The notes under the pieces: model-generated
Databases searched by the model: none
Seen by the model: only the letters and a program-made list of their open reading frames with translations
Told to the model about the DNA's origin: nothing
Position numbers and translations under genes: made by a program
Shown: piece by piece, positions 1 through 7,925 of the stretch
Layout: each line of letters begins with the position of its first letter
Numbering within the stretch: the stretch's first letter is position 1
Assembly (NCBI GenBank): GCA_963721105.1
Contig: CAVRHY010000008.1
Location: 1-64,000 of the forward strand
DNA from: Thermohalobaculum sp963721105
GTDB lineage: Bacteria > Pseudomonadota > Alphaproteobacteria > Rhodobacterales > Rhodobacteraceae
Direction: 5' to 3'
Length of the DNA stretch: 64,000 nt

Positions 1-12
1 TGACGTGACCCC
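1..12 (+). repeat. IS3 left terminal inverted repeat
   Basis: TGACGTGACCCC is the perfect reverse complement of bases 1299-1310. It begins at the first base of the window, so imperfect outer bases cannot be ruled out, but IS3 elements normally start with TG. Confidence 0.85.
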
Positions 13-65
13 TTGTTTCTCCTCCACGAGTTGCTGGAATCCGGACCACAGGAGAGGGACCGGAT

Positions 66-332
66 ATGAAGCGAAGCAGGTTCAGTGAAGAGCAGATCAT
101 CGGGGTGCTGCGCGAGCAGGAGGCCGGTGCGGCGGTCGCCGAGCTGTGCCGCAAGCACGGTATGTCGTCGGCGACGTTTTATGCCTGGAAGGCCAAATAC
201 GGCGGGATGGACGTCTCGGATGCCAGGCGGCTGAAGGCGCTCGAGGACGAGAACGCGAAGCTGAAGCGGCTCTATGCCGACGCGATGCTCGACAATGCCG
301 GGCTGAAGGATCTGCTGACAAAAAAATGGTGA
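66..332 (+). CDS. IS3-family transposase OrfA
   Basis: This 88-residue protein is the helix-turn-helix subunit of an IS3 transposase, which binds the element's ends. It opens with the typical KRSRFSEEQIIGVLRE motif, follows with an HTH around residues 20-45 (AELCRKHGMSSATFYAWKAKYGG), and ends in a leucine-zipper-like helix (LEDENAKLKRLYADAML). GGAGAGGGACC just upstream supplies a ribosome-binding site for the ATG at 66. The frame ends in a run of seven adenines followed by TGG TGA, the usual IS407-group slippery site. In this copy orfB is in the same frame as orfA, so a -1 slip does not enter orfB. Confidence 0.9.
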   Translation: MKRSRFSEEQIIGVLREQEAGAAVAELCRKHGMSSATFYAWKAKYGGMDVSDARRLKALEDENAKLKRLYADAMLDNAGLKDLLTKKW

Positions 333-373
333 CGGTGAGCCATTGTCGCGCCATTGGTCCGAGCGACAATGGC
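320..373 (+). other. A7 slippery run followed by an 11-bp perfect hairpin at the orfA/orfB junction
   Basis: Bases 320-326 are seven adenines. Downstream, GCCATTGTCGC (339-349) and GCGACAATGGC (363-373) are perfect inverted repeats around a 13-nt loop. A slippery run plus downstream stem is the layout of a -1 frameshift signal. However, the -1 frame after the slip reads through the shadow frame, while orfB lies in frame 0 behind a TGA at 330-332. The hairpin may be a small insertion that changed the phase between orfA and orfB. Confidence 0.6.
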
Positions 374-1292
374 GAACGCCAGGCGGGAAGCCGTCGCGCA
401 TCTGAGGACGAGCCTCGAGGTGAGCGAGCGGCGGGCGTGCACCATCATTGCCGCGGACCGGAGCACGGTCCGCTATTGCGCGAAGCGTCCCGACGACGCG
501 GCCCTGCGCGGGCGGCTGAGGGAGCTGGCCGATCGGCGGCGGCGGTTCGGGTATCGCCGCCTGCATGTCCTTCTCCGCGGCGAGGGCTGGACGATGAACC
601 GCAAGAAGACCCAGCGGCTCTACGGCGAGGAGGGCCTGGCGGTGCGGCGGCGCAGGTCGCGCCGCCGGATCGCGGTCGCGCGCACGCCGATGCCGAAGCC
701 GGATGGTCCCAACAGCCGCTGGTCGACGGACTTCGTTCACGACCAACTGGCCAACGGCCGTCGTTTCCGGGTGCTGACGATCATCGACGACGTGACCAAG
801 GAGTGCCTCGCCGCCGTCCCGGACACATCCTTGTCCGGGAAACGGGTTGTGCGGGAGATGAAGGCGCTGATCGCCCGGCGCGGGCGGCCCGGCACGATCG
901 TCAGCGACAATGGCACCGAGTTCACCTCCTCGGCGGTCCTGGCCTTCACCCAGGCGGCCGGCCTCGACTGGCGCTACATCGCGCCGGGCAAGCCGACCCA
1001 GAATGCATTCGCCGAGAGCTTTCAGGGGCGGATGCGGGACGAATGTTTCAACGAGCATCTGTTCTTCTCGATGAACCATGCCCGCGCCGTCGTCGCCGGC
1101 TGGGTCGAAGACTTCAACACCGCGCGGCCGCACTCGGCGATCGGCTACATGACGCCCGCCGTCTACGCCGAGATCCTGAACCCGCAACAGGCACCGGCGC
1201 TACGCCACTTGGAAAGCTCCGCACCGATGCCCGTTGCTACCGTCGCGCTCACGCGCAATTCTCAACCCACGATTCCAGTCGCCCGCGGATGA
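369..1292 (+). CDS. IS3-family transposase OrfB (DDE integrase core)
   Basis: This is the catalytic subunit that cuts and joins the IS ends. An IS3 HTH_21-type region (SERRACTIIAADRSTVRY) is followed by an rve integrase core. Counting from the ATG at 369 (307 aa), the catalytic residues are D121 in WSTDFV, D180 in SDNGTEF and E216 in AFAESFQG. The spacing between D180 and E216 is the IS3 signature. The C-terminal region keeps the usual RPHSAIGYMTP motif. A TTG at 354 inside the hairpin loop is an alternative start. The frame is open and full length, so the gene may be functional if it is translated independently. Confidence 0.88.
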   Translation: MANARREAVAHLRTSLEVSERRACTIIAADRSTVRYCAKRPDDAALRGRLRELADRRRRFGYRRLHVLLRGEGWTMNRKKTQRLYGEEGLAVRRRRSRRRIAVARTPMPKPDGPNSRWSTDFVHDQLANGRRFRVLTIIDDVTKECLAAVPDTSLSGKRVVREMKALIARRGRPGTIVSDNGTEFTSSAVLAFTQAAGLDWRYIAPGKPTQNAFAESFQGRMRDECFNEHLFFSMNHARAVVAGWVEDFNTARPHSAIGYMTPAVYAEILNPQQAPALRHLESSAPMPVATVALTRNSQPTIPVARG

Positions 1293-1298
1293 GCGACG

Positions 1299-1310
1299 GG
1301 GGTCACGTCA
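1299..1310 (-). repeat. IS3 right terminal inverted repeat
   Basis: GGGGTCACGTCA is the perfect reverse complement of bases 1-12 and lies seven bases after the orfB stop codon. The next base, 1311, resumes the IS5-family reading frame. Confidence 0.85.
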
Positions 1311-2039
1311 GGCGCGATCAAGACGCTCTTCGCCAGCTTCGACAAGCATCTCGCCGAGGCGGGCTATCTCGCCATGGGCGGGCAGATCATCGACGCGACG
1401 ATCGTCGCCGCGCCGATGCAGAGGCACACCGACGAGGAGAAGGCCGCGATCAAGGCCGGCGAGGTGCCGGAGGAGTGGAAAGCCAGGCCGGCCAGGCTGA
1501 GGCAGAAGGACCGGGATGCGTGCTGGACGGTGAAGTTCTCCAAGGCGAAGCCGGCAGTGCCGGGCAGGCCGCAGCAGGTGGACATCGCGGTGCCGACCTT
1601 CGGCTACAAGAACCACGCCGCCATCGACCGCCTGCACGGCTTCATCCGCGGCTGGTCGGTGACGAGCGCCGCTTCCTATGACGGGGCGCAGCTCGCCAAC
1701 GTCCTCGACCGCTCGAACACCGGCTCCAGGGTCTGGGCGGACACTGCCTACCGGTCGGCGAAGAACGAGGAATGGCTGGGGAAGAACGGCTACGTCTCGG
1801 ACATCCACCGCAAGAAGCCGAAGGGGCGGCCGATGAGCGAGAGGACGTCCCGCGCCAATGGCCGGCGCTCGATGGTTCGCTCGGCGGTCGAGCACGTCTT
1901 CGCACGCCAGAAGGGACCGATGGCGCTGTTCGTCCGCACCATCGTCATCGTGCGGGCCGAGGCCAAGATCGGCATGGCCAATCCGGCATACAATCTCACG
2001 CGCTTCGTCTGGCACCAGCGGAGAGGAATGTCCGCCTGA
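1311..2039 (+). pseudogene. IS5-family transposase, 3' part, split by the IS3 insertion
   Basis: From the first base after the IS3 element the frame reads GAIKTLFASFDKHLAEAG, then MGGQIIDATIVAAP, the region around the first catalytic Asp of IS5-family transposases. The body holds PEEWKARPARLRQKD, FGYKNH, a second Asp in VWADTAY and the Glu in SAVEHVFARQKG, and it stops at 2037. The N-terminal part of the protein must lie left of the window. The homology starts exactly at the IS3 boundary, so the gene was interrupted by that insertion. An internal ATG at 1374 could give a 221-aa protein, but it would lack the N-terminal DNA-binding part. Confidence 0.85.
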
Positions 2040-2226
2040 CGGCGAAAGCAAAGCCGAAGGGGCGACCCCGCGTCCGGTAGTAAGCAACAACGCCCGAGAC
2101 CTGTGGCCTCAGCGGCACCCCGGCAGACACGGCTCGGCTACGCCCGCCTCACGTCCCTGAAATGACCGCTTCTTCGAGGTGCCCACCTTCCCGAGCCGCG
2201 CTCCAACGCCGCCCTCGACCGGGTGT

Positions 2227-2250
2227 GCCGGATCTGACGCCCGATCCGGC
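2227..2250. terminator. 8-bp dyad just 3' of fxsA
   Basis: GCCGGATC (2227-2234) and GATCCGGC (2243-2250) pair perfectly across an 8-nt loop, immediately downstream of the fxsA stop on the minus strand. There is no T-run, so it is at best a weak terminator or a 3'-end stabiliser. The rest of 2040-2226 shows no gene and no clear IS5 terminal repeat. Confidence 0.35.
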
Positions 2251-2258
2251 GCCCTCGG

Positions 2259-2780
2259 CTACCGCGTGTCGTGACCGATCGGGCGCGCAGGGCCGTCCGT
2301 CGGGTCCCGCCCGCCCTCGTGCCCGGTTGCGTTCCCGGTCCCGGCCCCGGGATCGACCTCCTCGTACTCGCCCTCGACCACCGTCTTGCCGCCCGGCCAG
2401 ACGCGGGCCGTCCGCCGGCCCTGCACGTCAACGACGACCAGCCGCGGCGCCAGCCGGCTCCAGAGCCAGCCGCGCACGCCCGGCACCAGCAGCAGGAAGC
2501 CCACCATGTCGGTCAGGAAGCCCGGCGTCAGCAGCAGCACGCCGGCGATCAGGATCATCGCGCCATCGGCCAGCAGCCGGCCAGGGTTCTCGCCCGCCGC
2601 GATCCGCGCCTGCAGGTTCCGCAGCGCCGCAAGCCCCTGCCGGCGCAGCATTGCCGTGCCGATGATGGCCGTCAGCAGCACGATGCCGATCGTCGGCCAG
2701 ACCCCGATCATCCCGCCCACCTCGATGAAAAGGACGATTTCGATAATCGGCACGATCAGCAGCAGCAGGAACAGGGGCAT
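2259..2780 (-). CDS. fxsA: FxsA family inner-membrane protein
   Basis: The 173-aa product matches FxsA (exclusion suppressor), a small polytopic inner-membrane protein known in E. coli for relieving phage T7 exclusion by F plasmids; its normal role is unknown. It opens with a hydrophobic helix (MPLFLLLLIVPIIEIVLFIE). The family core follows: TAIIGTAMLRRQG, a conserved amphipathic stretch, then AGVLLLTPGFLTDMVGF. The hydrophilic tail is acidic and low complexity. The ATG at 2780 is preceded by GGAGG about ten bases upstream; an open frame extends further 5' but lacks family similarity. It is divergent from the Tim44-domain gene, as in many alphaproteobacteria. Confidence 0.9.
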   Translation of the reverse strand: MPLFLLLLIVPIIEIVLFIEVGGMIGVWPTIGIVLLTAIIGTAMLRRQGLAALRNLQARIAAGENPGRLLADGAMILIAGVLLLTPGFLTDMVGFLLLVPGVRGWLWSRLAPRLVVVDVQGRRTARVWPGGKTVVEGEYEEVDPGAGTGNATGHEGGRDPTDGPARPIGHDTR

Positions 2781-2932
2781 GGGGCTCGCCTCCGGCATGC
2801 GCGGAAATTGGCCTGGTTCATAGACTCGACCAAGCGTTCTCCCTACATAGGGAGTGGCGTCGCGAGATCGCAACGTCCGCGCGCCGGAAGGAGCCGCCAA
2901 GCCCCTTGCACCGCAACATGAAGGCAGCCGCA

Positions 2933-3604
2933 ATGAGCAGCGACGTGATCGAACTTCTGGTGCTGTTCGCGCTGGCCGCGGTGGTGCTGTACCGGCTGAA
3001 GGCGGTGATCGGCACGCGTACCGGCCATGAATCGCCGCCCGACTTCGTGCGCCGTCAGCAGGAGGCGCATCGCCCCGGCGCCCCGGTGCCGCAGCCCGTG
3101 CCGGACCTCCGCCCGCTGCCGGACGAGGACGAGGCCCCCGGTACGCCCGAGAGCGGCCGCGCCGCCATCGACGCGATCCGCCGCCTGGAGCCCGGTTTCA
3201 CCAGCAAGGACTTCGTCCAGGGCGCGCGCAGTGCCTATGAGATGATCCTGATGGCCTTCGACGAGGGCGACCGCGAGACGCTTCGCTCTCTGCTGGCGCC
3301 GGACGTCTTCCAGGCGTTCGAGCAGGGCATCGCGACGCGCGAGGAAGCCGGCCTGCGAGTCGAGGCGCGCTTCATCGGCGTTCGCGAGGCCACGGTCGAC
3401 GAGATCGCCTTCGACCCCGAGACGAACATCGCCGACATTACGGTCCGCTTCGTCGGCGAGCTGATCACCGCCGTCCGCGATGCCGAGAACCACGTCGTCG
3501 AGGGCGACCCCAACGAAATCCGCCGCCAGACCGACCGCTGGACGTTCAGCCGCGAGATGGGCTCGGCAGACCCGAACTGGCTGCTGACCGGCACCGGCGA
3601 CTGA
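2933..3604 (+). CDS. Tim44/TimA-family putative adaptor protein
   Basis: The 223-aa protein has one N-terminal membrane helix (about residues 4-20, VIELLVLFALAAVVLYRL) and a charged proline-rich linker. A Tim44-like domain follows from about residue 75 to 220, with the typical FVQGARSAYEMILMAF and FEQGIATREEAG stretches. Bacterial Tim44-domain proteins are membrane-anchored, related to the mitochondrial import motor subunit, and their role is not settled. ATG codons at 2906 and 2918 are alternative starts; 2933 puts the membrane anchor at the N-terminus. It lies head-to-head with fxsA and directly before an Smr gene. The mltA gene that often separates the two in this neighbourhood is absent. 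Confidence 0.82.
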   Translation: MSSDVIELLVLFALAAVVLYRLKAVIGTRTGHESPPDFVRRQQEAHRPGAPVPQPVPDLRPLPDEDEAPGTPESGRAAIDAIRRLEPGFTSKDFVQGARSAYEMILMAFDEGDRETLRSLLAPDVFQAFEQGIATREEAGLRVEARFIGVREATVDEIAFDPETNIADITVRFVGELITAVRDAENHVVEGDPNEIRRQTDRWTFSREMGSADPNWLLTGTGD

Positions 3605-3635
3605 CGCCGGCGGGCGCCCCGCGGCCGGACCGGCG

Positions 3636-4322
3636 ATGAGCGACATGGGAAAGAGGCGCAGGCGCCGCCTGGCGCCGGAGGACCGGCAGCTCTGGGAGCG
3701 GGTCGCCGCGACGACGAGCCCGCTGCACTCCGCCTCGCCGCGCGCCGTCCCCCAAATCATGGACGGGCGCTCGACCACGGTTGCGCCGCCGCCCGCGCCG
3801 GGTGCCGCGCGGAGCGATCGGCCCGCCGGGGCGTCCCAGCCCTCCGCCGCGCCGTTCCCCGCCCCTCCCGATTCACCGCGCCCGACCGGCCCGGCGGCCC
3901 GCCAGGCAAGGTCCCCGGCCGCGCCGCCGGCGCGCATCAGCTACGCCCCGCCCGATGCCGAGCCGGTCGGCCGCCCGCAGCCGGGCCTCGACCGCCGCAC
4001 GGCAGACCGGTTGCGCAAGGGGGCCCGGACGCCGGACGCGCGCATCGATCTGCACGGAATGACCGCGGCGCGCGCTCATGGCGCGTGCCTGCGCTTCCTC
4101 GCCGAGGCGGCTGCGCGCGGGCACCGGGTCGTGCTGGTCATCACGGGCAAGGGCCGGCGCGACGAGTACGGCCATGTCAGCGGACGGGGCGTGCTGCGCG
4201 ATTCGCTGCCTGGTTGGCTCCGCGCCTCGCCGCTCGGCCACTCGATCGTGGGCATCTACCAGGCGCACCGCCGGCACGGCGGCGAGGGCGCCTTCTACGT
4301 CTACCTCAAGCGCCACCGCTGA
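3636..4322 (+). CDS. Smr/MutS2-domain protein
   Basis: This 228-aa protein begins with a basic, low-complexity, proline/alanine-rich region (residues 1-125). It ends with an Smr domain holding DLHGMT (138-143), TGKG (170-173) and a final YVYLKRHR strand. Smr domains are nicking endonuclease or RNA/DNA-binding modules found in MutS2 and as stand-alone proteins. The gene starts 31 bases after the Tim44-domain gene and is probably cotranscribed. Its substrate cannot be inferred. Confidence 0.85.
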   Translation: MSDMGKRRRRRLAPEDRQLWERVAATTSPLHSASPRAVPQIMDGRSTTVAPPPAPGAARSDRPAGASQPSAAPFPAPPDSPRPTGPAARQARSPAAPPARISYAPPDAEPVGRPQPGLDRRTADRLRKGARTPDARIDLHGMTAARAHGACLRFLAEAAARGHRVVLVITGKGRRDEYGHVSGRGVLRDSLPGWLRASPLGHSIVGIYQAHRRHGGEGAFYVYLKRHR

Positions 4323-4409
4323 CGCGAGAACGGGGATGACGGTGGAGATTACAGGTGGAGGGGGTCGCCCCGATCGACCGCCGCGTATGCGACGCGGCGG
4401 GGAAGGCGA

Positions 4410-4658
4410 TCAGAGGCCGAGCAATCCGCCGGCCGCCATGCCGCCAAAGACCGTGAGTGTCATCAGGAGGAAAGCCGCGTCCGGATTGCCGGCCCGCTTC
4501 ACAGGGGGCCCAAGCGGGCGCCGGACAGGCTTCTTCGCGCCGAACAAAGCCTCCGAGATCAGCGCCCCGATCCCGTAGCCCAGAGTTGCACCAAGGAGGA
4601 GATACACCACGAAGCACCTTCGACGTCGAAACCCGAACCTGTTCGCGGGCTGGGTCAA
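4410..4658 (-). CDS. Small two-helix membrane protein, unrecognised
   Basis: The 82-aa frame has a basic N-terminus, a glycine-rich hydrophobic helix (VVYLLLGATLGYGIGALI), a basic loop and a second hydrophobic C-terminal helix (FLLMTLTVFGGMAAGGLLG). A GTG inside the first helix is an alternative start. No family is recognised. It is convergent with the Smr gene. The region 4659-4849 upstream is relatively AT-rich for this genome and may hold its promoter, but no clear -35/-10 pair is visible. Confidence 0.5.
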   Translation of the reverse strand: MTQPANRFGFRRRRCFVVYLLLGATLGYGIGALISEALFGAKKPVRRPLGPPVKRAGNPDAAFLLMTLTVFGGMAAGGLLGL

Positions 4659-4849
4659 TCACCCGCGCGACTGAGATCGAACGCCGAACTCGGCGCCGGG
4701 TTCCGCCGCAATTCGCAAAATCGAAAAATTCCTGCGGCTAGACACCTGTTGGGCGCGCCCCTTGCGCGGGGGGCCGGTCTTCGGCAGAGAGAGGCGAGCT
4801 CGCGTCGGACATCGTGCCGGCCCCAGACGCCCCAGGCCCTCGGATACCC

Positions 4850-5521
4850 ATGTACCGGCTTTACCACCTGCCGCTGTCGCCCTACTGCCGCAAGGTGCGG
4901 CTGGTGCTCGCTGAAAAGCGCGTCGAGGTCGACCTCGTCGAGGAGCGGCCGTGGGAGCGCCGGCTGGACTTCCTGCGAATGAACCCGGCCGGCAAGGTGC
5001 CGGTTCTGGTGACCGATGACGGCATCGTGCTGGCCGAGAGCCGGGCGATCGTCGGCTATCTCGACGAGGTGCTGCCAGAGCCGCCGCTGATGCCGCGGGA
5101 CCCGGTCGAGCGCGCCGAGGTGCGCCGGCTGGTCGCCTGGTTCGACGACAAGTTCCAGCGCGAGGTGACCGAGAACCTGCTCTACGAGCGGGTCAACAAG
5201 CGGCTGTCGCGCAGCGGCTATCCGGACGGGCCGAACCTGAAGGCAGGCTCGAAGAACATCCGGGTGCATCTCGACTACATCACCTACCTGCTCGAGGGAC
5301 ACAACTGGCTGGCCGGCAAGCGTATGTCGATCGCGGATCTCGCCGCGGCGGCGCACCTGTCGTGCCTCGACTACACCGGCGACATTCCCTGGGAGGAGTA
5401 CCCGGGCGTGCGCGACTGGTACGCGGTGATGAAGTCGCGCCCGGGCTTCCGCGGGCTGCTGGCTGACCATCTGCCCGGTTTCCCGCCGCCGCCGGCGCAC
5501 TACGCCGACCTGGATTTCTGA
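4850..5521 (+). CDS. Glutathione S-transferase family protein, possibly FzlA
   Basis: The 223-aa protein has an N-terminal thioredoxin-like GST domain (YHLPLSPYCRKVRLVLAEK, then NPAGKVPVL and ESRAIVGYLDE). An all-helical C-terminal domain follows with ADLAAAAHLSCLDY. It ends in PPPAHYADLDF. As I recall the family, this type of tail is shared with FzlA, the GST-like FtsZ-binding division protein of alphaproteobacteria, so FzlA is a fair but unproven guess. The start at 4850 puts the MYRLYHL strand at the N-terminus; a longer frame from 4814 adds unrelated residues. No cofactor chemistry can be assigned. Confidence 0.8.
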   Translation: MYRLYHLPLSPYCRKVRLVLAEKRVEVDLVEERPWERRLDFLRMNPAGKVPVLVTDDGIVLAESRAIVGYLDEVLPEPPLMPRDPVERAEVRRLVAWFDDKFQREVTENLLYERVNKRLSRSGYPDGPNLKAGSKNIRVHLDYITYLLEGHNWLAGKRMSIADLAAAAHLSCLDYTGDIPWEEYPGVRDWYAVMKSRPGFRGLLADHLPGFPPPPAHYADLDF

Positions 5522-5678
5522 CGGGCCCGGCCGAGGGACGGGCCCATCGCGATCTGACCTGCGGTGCATGGCGGCCGTTGATGCCGCGGCATGTCGATTG
5601 TTATCGGCCGCTCGTGCGCCGGACACCGCTAGGTGCAGGCCCGCGCGTCAGCCGCACGGGGGCGGTTCCCGGCCGATC

Positions 5679-6026
5679 TCAGGCGGGCGTGCCGGACCGC
5701 GCGGTGGTCACCGCCTCGAACGCGTCGCCGGACGCGATCAGGCAGGTCTGGCCCGCGGTGGTCGTCAGCAGGATCGTCCACGAACCAGTCCTGTCCGAGG
5801 CGTAAACCTCGACAATTCCGCGGTCCTGCGCCAGGCCGATGGAGCGGGGCGTCTCGCCGTACCGGGCGTGGAGTTCGGCAATCACCGCCTTGCGTTCGCC
5901 GCACAGGCTCTGCGCCGGCGTCGGCGCCGGCCCGGCAGCCGCGGCGGTCTCGACGATTGTCGCAAGACCTGTCGTCAGCATCGCCGCAGGGATCGCCAGC
6001 AGTACTGCAGTCCGAACCAAGGCCAT
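5679..6026 (-). CDS. Small secreted protein, unrecognised
   Basis: The 115-aa product has a clear Sec signal (basic start, then LLAIPAAMLTTGLATIV and an alanine-rich cleavage region near residue 31). The mature part is about 84 residues with two cysteines, in SLCGER and GQTCLI, that could form one disulfide. It is predicted to be periplasmic. The phrase GSWTILLTTTAGQTCLIASGD resembles short conserved hypothetical proteins of alphaproteobacteria, but no function is known to me. The flanks 5522-5678 and 6027-6261 contain no other recognisable gene. Confidence 0.65.
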   Translation of the reverse strand: MALVRTAVLLAIPAAMLTTGLATIVETAAAAGPAPTPAQSLCGERKAVIAELHARYGETPRSIGLAQDRGIVEVYASDRTGSWTILLTTTAGQTCLIASGDAFEAVTTARSGTPA

Positions 6027-6261
6027 CGCTGTCCTTTCCGGCCTCAGGCCCCGCGACGGGGGACGAGCCCTGCCACGCGGCAGAAACCGCCGAATTCACT
6101 GTTGCCGCCCCGCTTCGCCAGCTCGGCCAGGCGGCGACTCGTCTGATGATGGTGAGCGAACGAGATTAACGACCGGTGAACTCTGCGGCCGTCGGCTCTG
6201 GCCGCCGGGCATCCCGTCCCGGCCCGTGCGCCCCGCAGTCGCCCCGCGGTCGCAGGACCGC

Positions 6262-6930
6262 TCAGTGCCCCTCGGGCACCCAGATGATTGCGCGCACCGG
6301 GGTCGGCCCGGCGCCCGCGGCCGGGTTCAGCTCCTGCGGGCAGTTCGAGATCACGACCAGCACGTCCATCTCGGCGCGCAGGTCGACGTGATCGCCGGGG
6401 CGCGACGGGCTCTCGACGATCTCGGCATGGCCGTCGGACGCGACCGGGACCGACATGAACCAGTTTACGTTCGGCACGACGTGCTCCGGGCCGATGCCGT
6501 GCCGGGCCATCTCGCGCTCGAAATTGCGCTGGCAGCACTCGGCGTTGTGCTGGCCATAGCGCACCCGGTCGACGTCGAACGAGCAGCAGCCGAAGATCGT
6601 GTCGTGCCCGGCCCCCGTCCGGTCGCCCATCGTGTCGGCGATCACCGTCATCATCGGCCGGGCGAACTGCGAATAGAGCACACTGCCGCGGCGGATCAGC
6701 ACGTTCTTCGGGATTTTGACGGTGTTCGGCATGTGGTAGCGCTCGACGTCTCCCCGGTGGCGCACCGCGCCGAAGCAGAGAAAGTCGATCGCCTGTTGCC
6801 CTTCAAGATCGACCAGCCGCAGCATCTGCCCGGCGCGCAGACGCGCGCTCCAAGGCGCGCGCGCCGGTACGACGGCGTCTTCGATGATCCGGCCGGACGG
6901 CGCGACCGGGTCGTTCACGGTCGACTGCAT
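6262..6930 (-). CDS. DUF1989 / urea carboxylase-associated family protein (copy 1)
   Basis: The 222-aa protein belongs to DUF1989, whose members sit beside urea carboxylase or amino-acid/aminoalcohol degradation genes; the fold is likely metal-binding. Visible family features are RAGQMLRLVDLEGQQAIDFL, the Cys/His-containing CCSFDVDRVRYGQHNAECC, NVNWFMSVPV, and a terminal DVLVVISNCPQELNP with a cysteine. The ATG at 6930 overlaps the ATG of the divergent exporter gene inside one CATG. A second DUF1989 protein lies at 47805-48395, with clearly diverged sequence. No urea carboxylase or allophanate hydrolase gene is in the window. Confidence 0.82.
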   Translation of the reverse strand: MQSTVNDPVAPSGRIIEDAVVPARAPWSARLRAGQMLRLVDLEGQQAIDFLCFGAVRHRGDVERYHMPNTVKIPKNVLIRRGSVLYSQFARPMMTVIADTMGDRTGAGHDTIFGCCSFDVDRVRYGQHNAECCQRNFEREMARHGIGPEHVVPNVNWFMSVPVASDGHAEIVESPSRPGDHVDLRAEMDVLVVISNCPQELNPAAGAGPTPVRAIIWVPEGH

Positions 6931-7843
6931 GTCCGAGCCTAACGCGTCGCCCCCCCGCGGTCGAGCCGGCGCGCGCGGCGAGGCGCTGCGCGGGCACGGC
7001 GCCATGCTGCTGTTCGCGGCGATCATCTCGGTGTCGTTCACGCTCGGCGACCTGGCGGCGCCGCACATCGCGCCCTCGGCGCTGACGGCGGCGCGCTTCC
7101 TCGTGGGCGCGGCGATCATCGGCGCGCTGGCGGCGCCCCGGATGCGCCGCGCCCACTTTGGCGCGCCCTGGCGCTATGTCGCGGTCGGCGGGCTGCTGGC
7201 CGGCTACTTCATCCTGATGTTCACGGCGCTGAGGCTGACCGACCCGGTCTCGACCGGCGCCGTCTTCACGCTGACGCCGATCATGTCGGCCGGCTTCGGC
7301 TGGCTGCTGATGCGGCAGGTGACGACGCCGGCCATGGCCCTGTCGCTGTTGCTGGCGGGGGTCGGCGCCGTCTGGGTGATCTTCCGCGGCGATGCCGACG
7401 CGATCATGGGCCTCCGTCTCGGCCCGGGCGAGCGCATCTTTGTCGTCGGCTGCGCCATGCACGCGCTCTACGCCCCGCTCGGCCGGATGCTGAACCGCGG
7501 CGAACCTGTGCTGGTCTACACCTTCGGCGGCATCTGCGGAGGGCTGGCGGTGACGCTGGCCTGGGGCTGGCGCGACGTCATCGCGACCGACTGGACCGCG
7601 CTGCCCGCCATCGCCTGGGCGGCGGTCGTCTACCTGGCCGTCTTCGCCACCGCGACGACGTTCTTCCTGGTGCAGTACGCGACGCTGCGGCTGCCGTCCG
7701 CCAAGGTGATGGCCTATGGCTACCTCGTTCCCTCCTTCGTCATCCTCTGGGAGGGGCTGCTCGGCCATGGCTGGGTCGCGCCGCCGGTCTGGCTGGGCGT
7801 CGTCGCGACGGTCGCCGCGCTGCTGGTCCTGCTGCGGGATTAG
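6929..7843 (+). CDS. EamA-family (DMT superfamily) transporter
   Basis: The 304-aa integral membrane protein has about ten hydrophobic helices in two EamA repeats, the usual design of drug/metabolite exporters. Landmarks are HGAMLLFAAIISVSFTLGDL, FTLTPIMSAGFGWLL at the end of the first repeat, and LRLPSAKVMAYGYLVPSFV in the second. The start at 6929 shares the CATG with the divergent DUF1989 gene; an internal ATG at 7004 is possible and would leave room for a promoter. Pairing with DUF1989 suggests export of a nitrogenous small molecule, which is inference only. Confidence 0.85.
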   Translation: MSEPNASPPRGRAGARGEALRGHGAMLLFAAIISVSFTLGDLAAPHIAPSALTAARFLVGAAIIGALAAPRMRRAHFGAPWRYVAVGGLLAGYFILMFTALRLTDPVSTGAVFTLTPIMSAGFGWLLMRQVTTPAMALSLLLAGVGAVWVIFRGDADAIMGLRLGPGERIFVVGCAMHALYAPLGRMLNRGEPVLVYTFGGICGGLAVTLAWGWRDVIATDWTALPAIAWAAVVYLAVFATATTFFLVQYATLRLPSAKVMAYGYLVPSFVILWEGLLGHGWVAPPVWLGVVATVAALLVLLRD

Positions 7844-7925
7844 GGGCGGGGTCCCGAGGCGCCGGCCAGGCCCGTTCCGCGCTTGGCCGGCGGCGCCCAC
7901 CCTGCGAGACAGCTCGGCCGACCGC

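Larger units (their letters stand above)
1..1310 (+). mobile_element. Complete IS3-family insertion sequence (about 1.31 kb)
   Basis: The element starts at base 1 with TGACGTGACCCC and ends at 1310 with the exact reverse complement, GGGGTCACGTCA (1299-1310). Between the ends lie two transposase frames, orfA (66-332) and orfB (369-1292). TGA...TCA ends, two frames and a DDE orfB with 35 residues between the second Asp and the Glu are typical of the IS3 family; orfA and the A7 run resemble the IS407 group. The right end abuts an in-frame codon of an IS5-family transposase, so the element has inserted into another IS. The left target flank lies outside the window, so the target duplication cannot be checked. 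Confidence 0.9.
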
